Shown here: piece by piece, positions 53,765 through 62,478 of the stretch
Layout of the letters: each line of letters begins with the position of its first letter
How positions within the stretch are numbered: the stretch's first letter is position 1
From: Cupriavidus gilardii
GTDB lineage: Bacteria; Pseudomonadota; Gammaproteobacteria; Burkholderiales; Burkholderiaceae
Direction: 5' to 3'
DNA: 64,000 bases
NCBI RefSeq assembly: GCF_013314895.1
Contig: NZ_JABTYE010000006.1
Coordinates: 124,001 to 188,000 of the forward strand
Position numbers and translations under genes: made by a program
Notes under the pieces: model-generated
Told to the model about the DNA's origin: nothing
The model's database searches: none
What the model saw: the letters and a program-made list of their open reading frames with translations, nothing else

Positions 53765-55504
53765 GTGCGGCGGCTCCAGGCGCCTCTGCGCAGCGCGCGC
53801 GGCGAGGGCCCATCCGGCGGCCACGGCGGCCACGGCAGCCCGGGCAGTGCCGGCGGCACCGGGGGGAGCGGCGGCAGCGGCGGCGCCCAGCAGGTGCGGC
53901 TGGCCTCGACCCAGAGCCTGCGCGTCCATCTGCTGCGTGCGCTGGCCACGCCGCTGTTCGCGCTGGTGCTCGCCAGCGGCTCGCTGTCCTACTGGCTCGC
54001 GGCGCACTACACCACACAGGTATTCGACCGCGCGCTGTACGGCGTGGCCAACAATATCGCGCAGCAGATCCGCATCGCCGGTCCCCGGCTCGAACACGAT
54101 ATCCCCGCGATCGCGCAGACCCTGGTCGAGGCCGAGGGCAGCGACCGCATCTACTGGCGGATCCACGGACCCGACGGACTGATCGGCGGCATGGATACCT
54201 GGCTGGGCTACGGCACCGGCCAGACCACGCTGCACGACGCGCGGCTGTTCTATGCCTGGTTCAGCGGCCGCCAGGTGCGCGCGGTCCGGCTGCCGGTGCA
54301 TCTGGATCCGGTGCAGACGGCGCCGGCCGACGGCGACATCGACGCCGCCGCGGACATGGCCGATATGGCCGACAGCGTGGCCAGCCAGGTGCCAAACGGC
54401 GCGGCCAGCGCACCGCAGGCCGCCGGCGTCCCGTCGCGCGGCCCGATCGTGGTCGAAGTGGCCGAGCTGCTGGACCGGCGCGAGACCGCCGCCAACGAGA
54501 TCCTGCTGTCGGTGTCGGTGCCGCTGATCCTGCTGCTGCTGGTCGGCAGCCTGATCCTGTCGCACGTGCTGAAGGAAGAGCTGGTACCGCTGCAGATCCT
54601 GACCGACAAGCTGAACCGGCAGACCGCGCGCTCGCTGGCCTCGCTGGACGAGACGCAGGTGCCGGCCGAGGTCGAGCCGCTGATCCGCGCGCTCAACGCG
54701 CTGCTGGCGCGGCTGCGCGACGCGCTCGACGCCCAGCGCAAGTTCATCGCCGATGCCGCCCATCAGCTGCGCACCCCGCTGACGGCGGTCAAGCTGCATG
54801 CCGACCGTGCAGTCGAGGCGGAGAACCCGGAGGTGGCCCGGCACGCGCTGCGCGAGCTGCAGTCGGCGGCGGACCGCGCGGTGCGGCTGTCCAATCAGCT
54901 GCTGTCGCTGGCGCGCGCCGAGCCCGGCCTGTCGCTGGAGCGGCTCGGGCCCATCGAGCATTTCGATCTGGCCACGCTGGCCTTCGAGACCGGCGCCGAG
55001 TGGGTGCCGCAGGCGCTGGCGCGCCATATCGACCTGGGCTTCGAAACGCTGCCGGGGCCGACCTTCACCGGGGCCGCGCCGTCGATGGTGCGCGGCAACC
55101 GGCTGCTGCTGCGCGAGGCGCTGAACAACCTGATCGACAACGCGGTCAAGTACGTGCCGCCCGGCGGCCGCATCACGGTGCGCGCCGGTGGCGAGGCGAT
55201 CGGCCATCGCGGCATGGCGGTGGTGATGGTCGAGGACAACGGGCCCGGCATTGCGCCGGCCCGGCGCGAGGAAGTGTTCAAGCGCTTTTTCCGCGGCGAC
55301 CATGTTCCCGGCCGCAGTCCCGAGGCCACGCCGGGCGGCGCCGGACTGGGCCTGGCGATCGTGCACGAGATCATCAGCCTGCATCACGGCAGCATCAGCA
55401 TCGAGGACGTCCCGGATACCGAGGGGCAGCGCAGCGACGGCCAGTCGCGCGCCAGCATGCGCTTCGTGATCCGGATCCCCTGCGAGGCGCCGGGCGCGGG
55501 CTAG
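53765..55504 (+). CDS. Sensor histidine kinase (TctE-like) with glycine-rich N-terminus
   Basis: Inner-membrane kinase of 579 residues. Two membrane segments (about 57-79 and 247-268) bracket a 2CSK_N-type periplasmic domain. The phosphorylated His333 lies in FIADAAHQLRTPLT; the ATP-binding part has NNLIDNAVKYV, VEDNGPGI and GGAGLGLAIV. The first 45 residues are a Gly/Ser/His-rich tail, and a loop rich in Ala, Asp and Met is inserted at 190-225. The start is GTG at 53765. TctE relatives sense tricarboxylates; the ligand here is unknown. Confidence 0.94.
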   Translation: MRRLQAPLRSARGEGPSGGHGGHGSPGSAGGTGGSGGSGGAQQVRLASTQSLRVHLLRALATPLFALVLASGSLSYWLAAHYTTQVFDRALYGVANNIAQQIRIAGPRLEHDIPAIAQTLVEAEGSDRIYWRIHGPDGLIGGMDTWLGYGTGQTTLHDARLFYAWFSGRQVRAVRLPVHLDPVQTAPADGDIDAAADMADMADSVASQVPNGAASAPQAAGVPSRGPIVVEVAELLDRRETAANEILLSVSVPLILLLLVGSLILSHVLKEELVPLQILTDKLNRQTARSLASLDETQVPAEVEPLIRALNALLARLRDALDAQRKFIADAAHQLRTPLTAVKLHADRAVEAENPEVARHALRELQSAADRAVRLSNQLLSLARAEPGLSLERLGPIEHFDLATLAFETGAEWVPQALARHIDLGFETLPGPTFTGAAPSMVRGNRLLLREALNNLIDNAVKYVPPGGRITVRAGGEAIGHRGMAVVMVEDNGPGIAPARREEVFKRFFRGDHVPGRSPEATPGGAGLGLAIVHEIISLHHGSISIEDVPDTEGQRSDGQSRASMRFVIRIPCEAPGAG

Positions 55505-55536
55505 CGCAACCGGGGCAAGCCGTTCCGCTGTCTACC

Positions 55537-55578
55537 GTTCGGCGCCGACCGTTCGGCGCCGACCTTGGAGCGCCGACC
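55537..55578. repeat. 14-bp direct repeats between convergent genes
   Basis: GTTCGGCGCCGACC occurs twice head to tail, followed by a degenerate third copy. Each holds the palindrome GGCGCC. It lies between the kinase and SET gene stops and may act as a terminator. Confidence 0.65.
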
Positions 55579-55580
55579 TT

Positions 55581-56141
55581 TCAGCGCTTGCCTTTCGGCG
55601 CCAGCATGGTGCCGCGGCAGTTCGGGCTGCCGCAGCGGCACTCGAACTCCTTCTTCAACTTCTTCGTGTAGCGGGCGTCGATCACCAGCCCGTAGTCGTA
55701 GAACAGCTCCTCGCCCGCCTCGATGTCGCGCAGCGCGTGGATGAACACGCGGCCCTTCTTCTCGCGCGCCTCGCAGTTCGGTTCGCAGGCATGGTTGATC
55801 CAGCGCGAACGGTTGCCGCCGTACTTGGCGTCGAGCACGTCGCCGCCCTCCAGGCTGAAATAGAACGTGTGGTTCGGATCGTCGGGATCGTGCGGATGGC
55901 GCTCCAGCGCGGTCTCCCACGAGATCCGCTCGCCCTTGTATTCGATGATCCGTTCGCCCGCGGCGATCGGCGCGATCGCATAGACCCCCTTGCCGTGCAC
56001 GCCGGACTGGCGGACCTCGATGCGGTCCTTGGCGGTCTTCGGCTTCTTGTCCTTGTCGGCCTTCTCCGCCCTGGCGCCCTTCGCTGCCTTGTCGATCTTC
56101 TCCCCCTTGCTGTCCTGTTTGCGCTTCGACTGTTCGGCCAT
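55581..56141 (-). CDS. SET-domain protein lysine methyltransferase
   Basis: A 186-residue protein. A lysine-rich tail (about 45 residues, KAAKGARAEKADKDKK) precedes a SET domain: SGVHGKGVYA, RSRWINHACEPNCEA (the pseudoknot Asn-His-x-Cys) and GEELFYDYG with the catalytic Tyr. The post-SET segment CRCGSPNCRGTM would bind zinc. Such enzymes methylate protein lysines using S-adenosylmethionine; bacterial targets are rarely known. ATG at 56141 has AGGA upstream; ATG 56147 is an alternative. It is divergent from the HU gene across the palindrome array. Confidence 0.93.
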   Translation of the reverse strand: MAEQSKRKQDSKGEKIDKAAKGARAEKADKDKKPKTAKDRIEVRQSGVHGKGVYAIAPIAAGERIIEYKGERISWETALERHPHDPDDPNHTFYFSLEGGDVLDAKYGGNRSRWINHACEPNCEAREKKGRVFIHALRDIEAGEELFYDYGLVIDARYTKKLKKEFECRCGSPNCRGTMLAPKGKR

Positions 56142-56426
56142 ATCCATCCTGTTTACCGTCGTTCGGTCTGTCTGCTGGTCCTGTGCTGATCGTGTGCCCC
56201 TGGCCGCGGCTTGCCGGCCAGGCGATGCGGGATGATACCCGCGCCGCGTGACGGTGCGTGACGGCACGTGCCGCGGCGTATACCTGATGCCCGGTCGGCA
56301 AGGGCGCCCAAGGGCGCCAACCGGTAAACGCCGGAACGTGCAAGAAGCGGTCCATCAAGCGCGGGACGTATACCCCGCGAAGACCGGCGTTCGTCGCCTC
56401 CCGCTGTGGACAACCGGGCCTTCTTC

Positions 56427-56435
56427 TGTGGATAA
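56427..56435 (-). promoter_or_regulatory. Perfect DnaA box near the SET gene
   Basis: TGTGGATAA on the plus strand. One-mismatch boxes TGTGGACAA (56405-56413) and TTGTCCACA (56609-56617) lie within 200 bases. Confidence 0.6.
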
Positions 56436-57088
56436 GCACGCGGAATTGATGTGGGCCGCCTGGGGTTGGCATGGGGATGCCTCAGGCATAAGTCCTAGCA
56501 CTGTTGGCGGGTCCCTCCACCAAACGGTGGAGTCATCCACCAGCCCCGGGATTTCGTCCCGATGGTTCTGCATTCGGTAAACCCTTGATGCGTTTGGCGT
56601 TTACCGACTTGTCCACAGAAAGGGGAAGGGTTTACCTACTACTACTATCCGTATACATCAAAAGAACTATTTAAACCAAAGGGATGACGACCCGCCATCG
56701 GCAGCGAAGGGAAAACGGCAGGACGAGGTAAACCGGCAGACCATGTGTACCTCGATCGGGACGGTATACGTCGATCGAAACACCGGAAGCGTGCTTCGAT
56801 CGGCCGCGCGTATGCGTATACCGCTGTCGCGTCAACCGGGCAGCCGATGGGTCGCCCGAAGGCAAACGCCGGGTATACGCGCGAACCTTCCAGCCTGACT
56901 GCCGACAAACGAGGTGCGTATACGTTCGGAACGTTCGGAAGCATCCCGTTCGGATGCATCCGGGACCGCCCCCGAACGTCCCCGAGCGCCCCGGAAAGCG
57001 CCAACAGCGCCTGAGAGCCTCTCAGAGCCCGGTTAACGCCCTGGACGGCACATGGCACGTCCCGGGCAGTCCGGTGGCGTCAGACGGC

Positions 57089-57130
57089 GTATACGGCCTC
57101 GTATACGGCCTCGTATACGGCCTCGTATAG
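57089..57130. repeat. Iteron-like 12-bp repeats containing GTATAC
   Basis: Three exact copies of GTATACGGCCTC and a fourth partial copy (GTATAG) stand head to tail at 12-base steps, about 200 bases before hupB. Confidence 0.92.
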
Positions 57131-57231
57131 CGCCCGTAAACCGTCCCGCCCCCCGTTCCAACCCCCGCGGGCCTTGTCCAGCCAAGGCTTGCTGTAACAA
57201 TGTCGCGCGGGGACCGGTTGGCGTGACACGG

Positions 57232-57237
57232 TATGAT
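57232..57237 (+). promoter_or_regulatory. Possible -10 element of hupB
   Basis: TATGAT lies 90 bases before hupB. No good -35 hexamer is found at the right distance, so an activator may be needed. Confidence 0.35.
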
Positions 57238-57327
57238 GTGGCCCGCAGCGCCTTTTCCGGGGCCACGTCCGGCACACCGGGCGGGCGGGAAGGCAATGTG
57301 TTTTTTCAACTCGATACGGAGTGAAGC

Positions 57328-57606
57328 ATGACGAAAACCGAACTGATCGACGCGATCGCCGCGGGTGTGGATGGTCTGACCAAGGCCAAGGCCGAACAGG
57401 CGCTGAACGTGACCCTGAATGCCATCATGGACGCCGTCGCCAAGGGCGACACCCTGAGCCTGATCGGCTTTGGCACGTTCAGCCAGGGCGAGCGTGGCGA
57501 GCGCATGGCCCGCAACCCGCGTACCGGCGAAGAGATCAAGGTCGAAGCCGCCAAGACGGTCAAGTTCAAGGCCGGCCAGAAGTTCAAGGACGCCGTCAAT
57601 CAGTAA
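57328..57606 (+). CDS. hupB: DNA-binding protein HU
   Basis: Nucleoid protein of 92 residues that bends DNA as a dimer. It starts MTKTELIDAIA and has LIGFGTFSQGERGERMARNPRTGEEI, the beta-arm region with the DNA-intercalating proline in RNPRTG, and ends KFKAGQKFKDAVNQ. GGAG precedes the ATG. HU is lysine-rich, so it is a possible target of the divergent SET methyltransferase; this is inference only. Confidence 0.97.
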   Translation: MTKTELIDAIAAGVDGLTKAKAEQALNVTLNAIMDAVAKGDTLSLIGFGTFSQGERGERMARNPRTGEEIKVEAAKTVKFKAGQKFKDAVNQ

Positions 57607-57701
57607 GCTGTCGGGCGGTACCGACCAGCCCGGTTCTGCATGGTCCCGCCGTGCCGCCGCCAGTCGCCGCAAGGCGAGCGTGGGGCACTGGGCGGGAAAT
57701 G

Positions 57702-57710
57702 TTATCCACA
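57702..57710 (+). promoter_or_regulatory. Perfect DnaA box after hupB
   Basis: TTATCCACA. Relaxed boxes TTATTCACA (57941-57949) and TTTTCCACA (57965-57973) follow in the same 300-base stretch. TTTCCACAGCG also occurs twice, 36 bases apart. Confidence 0.6.
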
Positions 57711-57902
57711 ACGAAGCCGCAGGGCTTTTCCCCGTTTTTCCACCGGCATCGGCCCCTGGGCCGTGCGGCGCCCGACGCGGTGCCGCGAAGGCTCGCGCGG
57801 CATGCCGGTTCCGCGTTCTTTCCCGCGTTTTTTCCAGCATTTCACGGGCCTTTCCGCGCCATTGCGCGTCCGTTCTTCGTCGCCGCCCGCCGTTTTCAGG
57901 TC

Positions 57903-58949
57903 ATGTCGATGCGCGCCTTGCCACCCGGATTTCCACAGCGTTATTCACATCGTTTCTCACATGATTTTCCACAGCGTCCGGCAGGTTTACCGGGACGTGC
58001 GTTGACCGCGTTGCGCGACCGCTTTGCGGCGCTGTCCGGCGTCGCGGTCGCCTGCCTGTTGACCGCCTGTGCGACGCAGCCGCCCTCGGCGCCACCGTCG
58101 CCGCCGCCGACCGCGCGGCCACAGGCGACTGCGTTGCCGCAGGCCCAGGCGCAACCGCCGGCGCCGATGCCGGGTGCGACGCCGCGCCAGCGCATCGTGC
58201 AGATCGCGCTGCAGGAATGGCAGCGCTGGGGCGGCCAGACCATCCGCATCGGGCGCGACGACACGGCCTGCGTGATCAGCAGTCCGCTGCCAGTGCCGCC
58301 CCCGGCTTTGCCCGACAGCATCGAAGAGATCATTCAGAACGGATCGTTGCAGGCCTCATCGGCCGACACCGACGAGAGCTTCGGCACCACCGCCGCGCCC
58401 GGTTGCGCCGGTTTTCCCGACGGCACCGGCATGGAGGCGACCCCGCAGGGTTGCGCGCTCGCGCAGCGCTATTGGGCAATCGTCGGCAAGGAGGTCGATT
58501 GCCAGCAGATCACCGAGGGACGGTGGGCCTGGTCGGCGGTGTTCATTTCGTGGGTGTTGCGCCAGGCCGGGCTGAACGAGCGCCAGTTTCTGACCGGGCA
58601 ATCGCATTCGATGTATGTGGTGGACGCGCGCGACGGCGTCCTGCCTGCGCCGGCCTTCCGGCTTCAGCCGCTGCCTGCCATGCCGCGGCCGGGCGACATC
58701 CTGTGCGCCGGACGGGGCCGCGACAAATACCTGACGAGCGTGGACGAGATCGGCTTCGGCACCACGCCGATGCACTGCGATATCGTGGTCGAGGTCGACG
58801 CCACCGCCCGCGTGGTCAAGACCATCGGCGGCAATCTGCAGCAGTCGGTGTCGATGGAGCTGATCGAACTGGGCGACTCCGGCCTGGTGGACGGCTTCAC
58901 CAATTCGCATGCGCCCTGGCTGGTGCTGATGCGCAACCAGTTGCCGTAA
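57903..58949 (+). CDS. DUF2272 domain lipoprotein
   Basis: A 348-residue protein as called. The DUF2272 core has RWAWSAVFISWVLRQAG, GQSHSMYVVDARDG, RPGDILCAGRG and PMHCDIVVEVD, a CHAP/NlpC-like pattern whose Cys and His could be catalytic. A lipobox LTAC (Cys56 in this numbering) follows a hydrophobic stretch, then a Pro/Ala linker. With ATG 57903 the signal would be unusually long; TTG at 58002 gives a normal 22-residue signal and leaves the DnaA boxes non-coding. Function unknown; cell-wall hydrolysis is possible. Confidence 0.85.
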   Translation: MSMRALPPGFPQRYSHRFSHDFPQRPAGLPGRALTALRDRFAALSGVAVACLLTACATQPPSAPPSPPPTARPQATALPQAQAQPPAPMPGATPRQRIVQIALQEWQRWGGQTIRIGRDDTACVISSPLPVPPPALPDSIEEIIQNGSLQASSADTDESFGTTAAPGCAGFPDGTGMEATPQGCALAQRYWAIVGKEVDCQQITEGRWAWSAVFISWVLRQAGLNERQFLTGQSHSMYVVDARDGVLPAPAFRLQPLPAMPRPGDILCAGRGRDKYLTSVDEIGFGTTPMHCDIVVEVDATARVVKTIGGNLQQSVSMELIELGDSGLVDGFTNSHAPWLVLMRNQLP

Positions 58950-59001
58950 GGCAGTTGCCCCCAAGGCGCGCAAGGCGGGCTGGCGGGACGGACCGGTGAC
59001 G

Positions 59002-60153
59002 TCAGGCGCCTTCGCTCCAGTCCCGCTCGGCGCCCTCGCCCTCCTCCTCGCCGTCGTCGCAATCTGCGCCGACATCCGCCAGATCCCGGAACAGATCCAG
59101 CTGCGCGGTATCCGGATCGCTGGTCGCCACGCCCACGCCCAGCAGCCGTACCGGCAGCCCCCGCCGCGCATGGCCCGCGGCCAGCAGCCGCGCGTAGACG
59201 GCACGGTCCGGCATCTGCCCGCGGCATTCGACCGTGGTCTGGCGGAAATCCGAGAAGCGCAGCTTGACCGTGAGCTTGTGGATCAGGTGCTGGGCACCGG
59301 CGCGCGCGATGCGGGCCTCCAGCTGCGCGATCAGCGGTTCGAGCTCGGCCAGGCACGCTGGCAGATCGGGCAGATCGTCGGCATAGGTTTCCTCGACGCT
59401 GATCGACTTGCGCTCGCGCTCGGGCGACACCCGCCGCTCGTCGATGCCGCGGCACAGGTTGTAGAGGCGCCCGCCGAAGCTGCCGAAGTGTCGATGAAAC
59501 AGGTCCGGCGTCCAGGCCCGCAGATCCGCGCACGTTTTCACGCCGAGGCGGTTGAGCTTGGCCGCGGTGACACGGCCGACGCCGTGGATGCGCTCGACCG
59601 GCAAGGCCGCGACGAAGGCGTCGACCGCTTCGGGCCGCACCACGAACAGCCCGTCGGGCTTGTTCCAGTCGCTGGCGATCTTGGCGATGAACTTGCTGGG
59701 GCCGACGCCGGCCGAGACCGTGACGCCGACCTCCTCGCGCACGCGCCGGCGGATCTCCTCGGCGATGCGCGTCGCGCTGCCCTGGTGCCGGCGGCAATCG
59801 CTGACGTCCAGATAGGCCTCGTCCAGCGACAGCGGCTCGACCAGCTCGGTGTATTCGCGGTAGATGCCGAAGATCCGGCGCGACGCTTCCTTGTACTTGT
59901 CCATCGCCGGCCGCAGGATCAGCAGCTCGGGACAGCGCTTGACCGCCTGCGCCGACGACATCGCCGAGCGCACGCCATAGGCGCGCGCCTCGTAGTTGCA
60001 GGTCGCGATCACGCCGCGCCGGTCCGGCAAGCCGCCGACCGCCATCGGCCGGCCGCGCAGCGACGGGTCGTCGCGCATCTCGACCGAGGCGTAGAAGGCA
60101 TCGCAGTCGCAATGAATGATCTTGCGCAGCGACGGGACCGACGGGCTGGACAT
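59002..60153 (-). CDS. dinB: DNA polymerase IV
   Basis: Error-prone Y-family polymerase for lesion bypass; 383 residues. The catalytic acids lie in HCDCDAFYASVE and LSLDEAYLDVSD. Helix-hairpin-helix VERIHGVGRVTAAKLNRLG follows, then the little-finger domain. The C-terminus is acidic and ends without a clear beta-clamp motif, although AQLDLF before the acidic tail is a good candidate. ATG 60153 matches the family; upstream residues to 60219 do not. No LexA box was found upstream. Confidence 0.96.
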   Translation of the reverse strand: MSSPSVPSLRKIIHCDCDAFYASVEMRDDPSLRGRPMAVGGLPDRRGVIATCNYEARAYGVRSAMSSAQAVKRCPELLILRPAMDKYKEASRRIFGIYREYTELVEPLSLDEAYLDVSDCRRHQGSATRIAEEIRRRVREEVGVTVSAGVGPSKFIAKIASDWNKPDGLFVVRPEAVDAFVAALPVERIHGVGRVTAAKLNRLGVKTCADLRAWTPDLFHRHFGSFGGRLYNLCRGIDERRVSPERERKSISVEETYADDLPDLPACLAELEPLIAQLEARIARAGAQHLIHKLTVKLRFSDFRQTTVECRGQMPDRAVYARLLAAGHARRGLPVRLLGVGVATSDPDTAQLDLFRDLADVGADCDDGEEEGEGAERDWSEGA

Positions 60154-60354
60154 GGGCGTTCGGTTATTCGTGCCACCAATCAAACGCGGCAGCCAGATCG
60201 CCGCTGACATCCGTTGCATCGATGAAAGCGCGATGTCCGGCCCAGCATGCCGGGATTGCCGACCTTTGGCGGCACCCCTTCAACCGGCAAAATCATGGTG
60301 CCGACGAATGATGATGCTGTTCTGATAAATCGTTTCATCGATGCCGTCGATGGT

Positions 60355-61245
60355 TCAGTCCACCGCTACTGCGGGCGGTCGGCGCCGCGACATCCAGAAA
60401 CCTTCCAGCGCATAGAGGGCCAGCGACACCCAGATCATCGCGTAGCCCAGCTGCTTGTCGGCGGGGAACGGCTCGTGATACAGCCAGACGCCCAGCAGCA
60501 GCTGCAGCGTCGGACCGGTGTACTGCAGCAGGCCAAGCAGCGACAGCGGGATGCGGCGCGCCGCCGCGGCAAAGAACAGCAGCGGCACCGCGGTGACCGG
60601 CCCGGCCATCGCCACCAGGAACTGCACGCCCGGGCTCGCATCGGGGAAGCCGGCCTGGCCGGTCGAGAACATCCAGCCCAGCGCGGCGATGGCGAACGGG
60701 AACAGCAGCAGCGTTTCGAGCGACAGCCCTTCGAGCGTACCCAGTGCGGCGGTCTTGCGCAGCAGCCCATAGCCGCCGAAGGTGGCCGCCAGCGCCAGCG
60801 CAATCCAGGGCAGATGGCCGGCCGCAAAGGTCAGCCATCCCACGCCGGCCCCGGCCAGTGCGATCGAGGCCCATTGCGCCGGCCGCAATCGCTCGCGCAG
60901 AAATACCACGCCGAGCAGCACGCTGAACAGCGGATTGATGAAGTAGCCCAGGCTCGCATCGACCACGCGGTCGTTGGACACGGCCCAGATATAGAGGAAC
61001 CAGTTGCCGCACAGCAGCGCCGCGCTGGCGACGAAGCCGAGCAGCAGGCGGCGATCGGACCAGACCGTGCGCAGCCAGCCCCAGTGCCGGCGGATCGCGA
61101 GGATGGCGCCGAGGAAGACCAGCGACCACACCATCCGGTGCAGCAGGATCTCGAGGGGCGCGATGCCGTGAAGGGACTTGATGTACAGGGGCAGCAGGCC
61201 CCAGATGATGTACGCCAGCAGGGCGTAGAGTATGCCGGTCTGCAT
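60355..61245 (-). CDS. rarD: RarD protein, EamA-family permease
   Basis: Inner-membrane protein of 296 residues with ten predicted helices in two EamA repeats. RarD motifs are AYIIWGLLPLYIKSL, NWFLYIWAVSNDRVVDASLGYFINP and LQYTGPTLQLLLGVWLYHE. The name comes from chloramphenicol sensitivity; the transported substrate is unknown. It follows the TRAP receptor gene on the same strand. Confidence 0.94.
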   Translation of the reverse strand: MQTGILYALLAYIIWGLLPLYIKSLHGIAPLEILLHRMVWSLVFLGAILAIRRHWGWLRTVWSDRRLLLGFVASAALLCGNWFLYIWAVSNDRVVDASLGYFINPLFSVLLGVVFLRERLRPAQWASIALAGAGVGWLTFAAGHLPWIALALAATFGGYGLLRKTAALGTLEGLSLETLLLFPFAIAALGWMFSTGQAGFPDASPGVQFLVAMAGPVTAVPLLFFAAAARRIPLSLLGLLQYTGPTLQLLLGVWLYHEPFPADKQLGYAMIWVSLALYALEGFWMSRRRPPAVAVD

Positions 61246-61332
61246 CGGAGAATCCTCTCAGAAGCCGAGGATTCTACCGGTGCGGACCGAGCCTTGCAGG
61301 CAGCGTGAAGCGGCCCGCGGCGCCTGCAGGGT

Positions 61333-62478
61333 TTACAGCTTGCGGGCGAAGCTGAACTGCGCGAAGGCCTGCTCGGCGACGTTGAACCAGGCGGCCTGGT
61401 TGTTGCGGAACACGCGCCAGTCGTCAAAGATCTTCTTGAACGACGGGTTCTTGCCGCTTTCCTCGGCGTAGGCGTCCTGGGTCGCCTTGAAGCACGCCTC
61501 CATGATCTCGCGCGAGAACGGGCGCAGCTTGACGCCGTTCTCCAGCAGGCGCGCCAGCGCTTGCGGGTTGACGGTGTCGTACTTGGCCATCATCGTGGTG
61601 TGCGCTTCGAAGGTCGCCGTCTCCAGCGCGCGCTTGTACAGCGCCGGCAGCTTTTCGAACTCGGTGGCCGAGGCGTAGAACGACAGCTGCGCGCTGCCTT
61701 CCCACCAGCCCGGGTAGTAGTAGAACGGCGCGACCTTGTAGAAGCCCAGCTTCTCGTCGTCATACGGGCCGACCCATTCGGCGGCGTCGATGGTGCCCTT
61801 CTCCAGCGCCGGGTAGATGTCGCCGCCGGCGATCTGCTGCGGCACCACGCCCAGGCGCGACAGCACCACGCCGGCGAAACCGGCGACGCGGTACTTCAGG
61901 CCCTGCAGGTCGGCGACGGTGCGGATTTCCTTGCGGAACCAGCCGCCCATCTGCGCGTTGGTGTTGCCGCCCAGGAAGTTGACGACGTTGTATTCCTTGA
62001 AGAACTCGCGCATCAGCTTCATGCCGTTGCCCTGCACCATCCACGCGTTCTGCTGGCGCGCGGTCAGGCCGAACGGAATCGTGGTGTCGAAGCACAGCGT
62101 CGGGTTCTTGCCGAAGTAGTAGTAGCCGGCGGTGTGGCCGATCTGCACGGTGTTGTTCTGCACAGCGTCGAGCACCTGCAGACCCGGCACGATTTCGCCG
62201 GCGGCGAACACCTTGATGTTGAACTTGCCGTCGGTCAGTTCCTTGACCCGGTTGGACAGCGTCTCGGCGCCGCCGTAGATGGTGTCGAGCGACTTCGGAA
62301 AGCTCGACGCCAGGCGCCATTCGACGGCCGGATTGCTGCCGACCACGGCAGGCGCGGCGGGCGTTCCGGGCGCGCTGGCCGGCGCCGGGGCGGCGGCCTG
62401 CTCTTGCTTGCCGCAGGCGGCCAGGGCACCGGTGGCGGCCACGGCCGACGCTTTCAACAGAAAGGAACGACGTTCCAT
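61333..62478 (-). CDS. TRAP-transporter solute receptor (DctP/TakP type)
   Basis: A 381-residue receptor, relatives of which bind alpha-keto acids. The N-terminus MERRSFLLKASAVAATG ends in the lipobox LAAC (Cys22), with twin Arg residues. After an Ala/Pro linker the mature domain has WRLASSFPKSLDTIYGGAETL, YRVAGFAGVVLSRLG with the ligand-binding Arg, and AAEWVGPYDDEKLGFYKVA. No DctQ or DctM membrane partner lies downstream; rarD is next. Confidence 0.94.
   Translation of the reverse strand: MERRSFLLKASAVAATGALAACGKQEQAAAPAPASAPGTPAAPAVVGSNPAVEWRLASSFPKSLDTIYGGAETLSNRVKELTDGKFNIKVFAAGEIVPGLQVLDAVQNNTVQIGHTAGYYYFGKNPTLCFDTTIPFGLTARQQNAWMVQGNGMKLMREFFKEYNVVNFLGGNTNAQMGGWFRKEIRTVADLQGLKYRVAGFAGVVLSRLGVVPQQIAGGDIYPALEKGTIDAAEWVGPYDDEKLGFYKVAPFYYYPGWWEGSAQLSFYASATEFEKLPALYKRALETATFEAHTTMMAKYDTVNPQALARLLENGVKLRPFSREIMEACFKATQDAYAEESGKNPSFKKIFDDWRVFRNNQAAWFNVAEQAFAQFSFARKL

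Larger units (their letters stand above)
56142..57327. other. 1.2 kb non-coding region with GTATAC/GTAAAC palindrome array
   Basis: No gene is supported here. Ten GTATAC sites begin at 56278, 56368, 56651, 56764, 56816, 56873, 56918, 57089, 57101 and 57113. GTAAAC or GTTTAC occurs near 56152, 56324, 56577, 56599, 56630, 56728 and 57136. DnaA-type boxes are at 56405, 56427 and 56609. The hairpin CTCCACC-AAAC-GGTGGAG is at 56515-56532, CTGAGAG-CC-TCTCAG near 57011 and CGTTCGGA three times at 56924-56955. The region lies between the divergent SET and hupB genes. Confidence 0.8.

Noticed and set aside
56645..57058. Minus-strand frame of 137 codons in the SET-hupB gap
   Set aside because: No motif, no good start signal, and it runs through the palindrome array.
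57089..57130. CRISPR array
   Set aside because: The 12-base repeats are directly tandem with no spacers.
57702..57973. Chromosomal replication origin
   Set aside because: DnaA boxes are present, but no dnaA, rpmH or AT-rich unwinding element adjoins them; kept only as a DnaA-box cluster.
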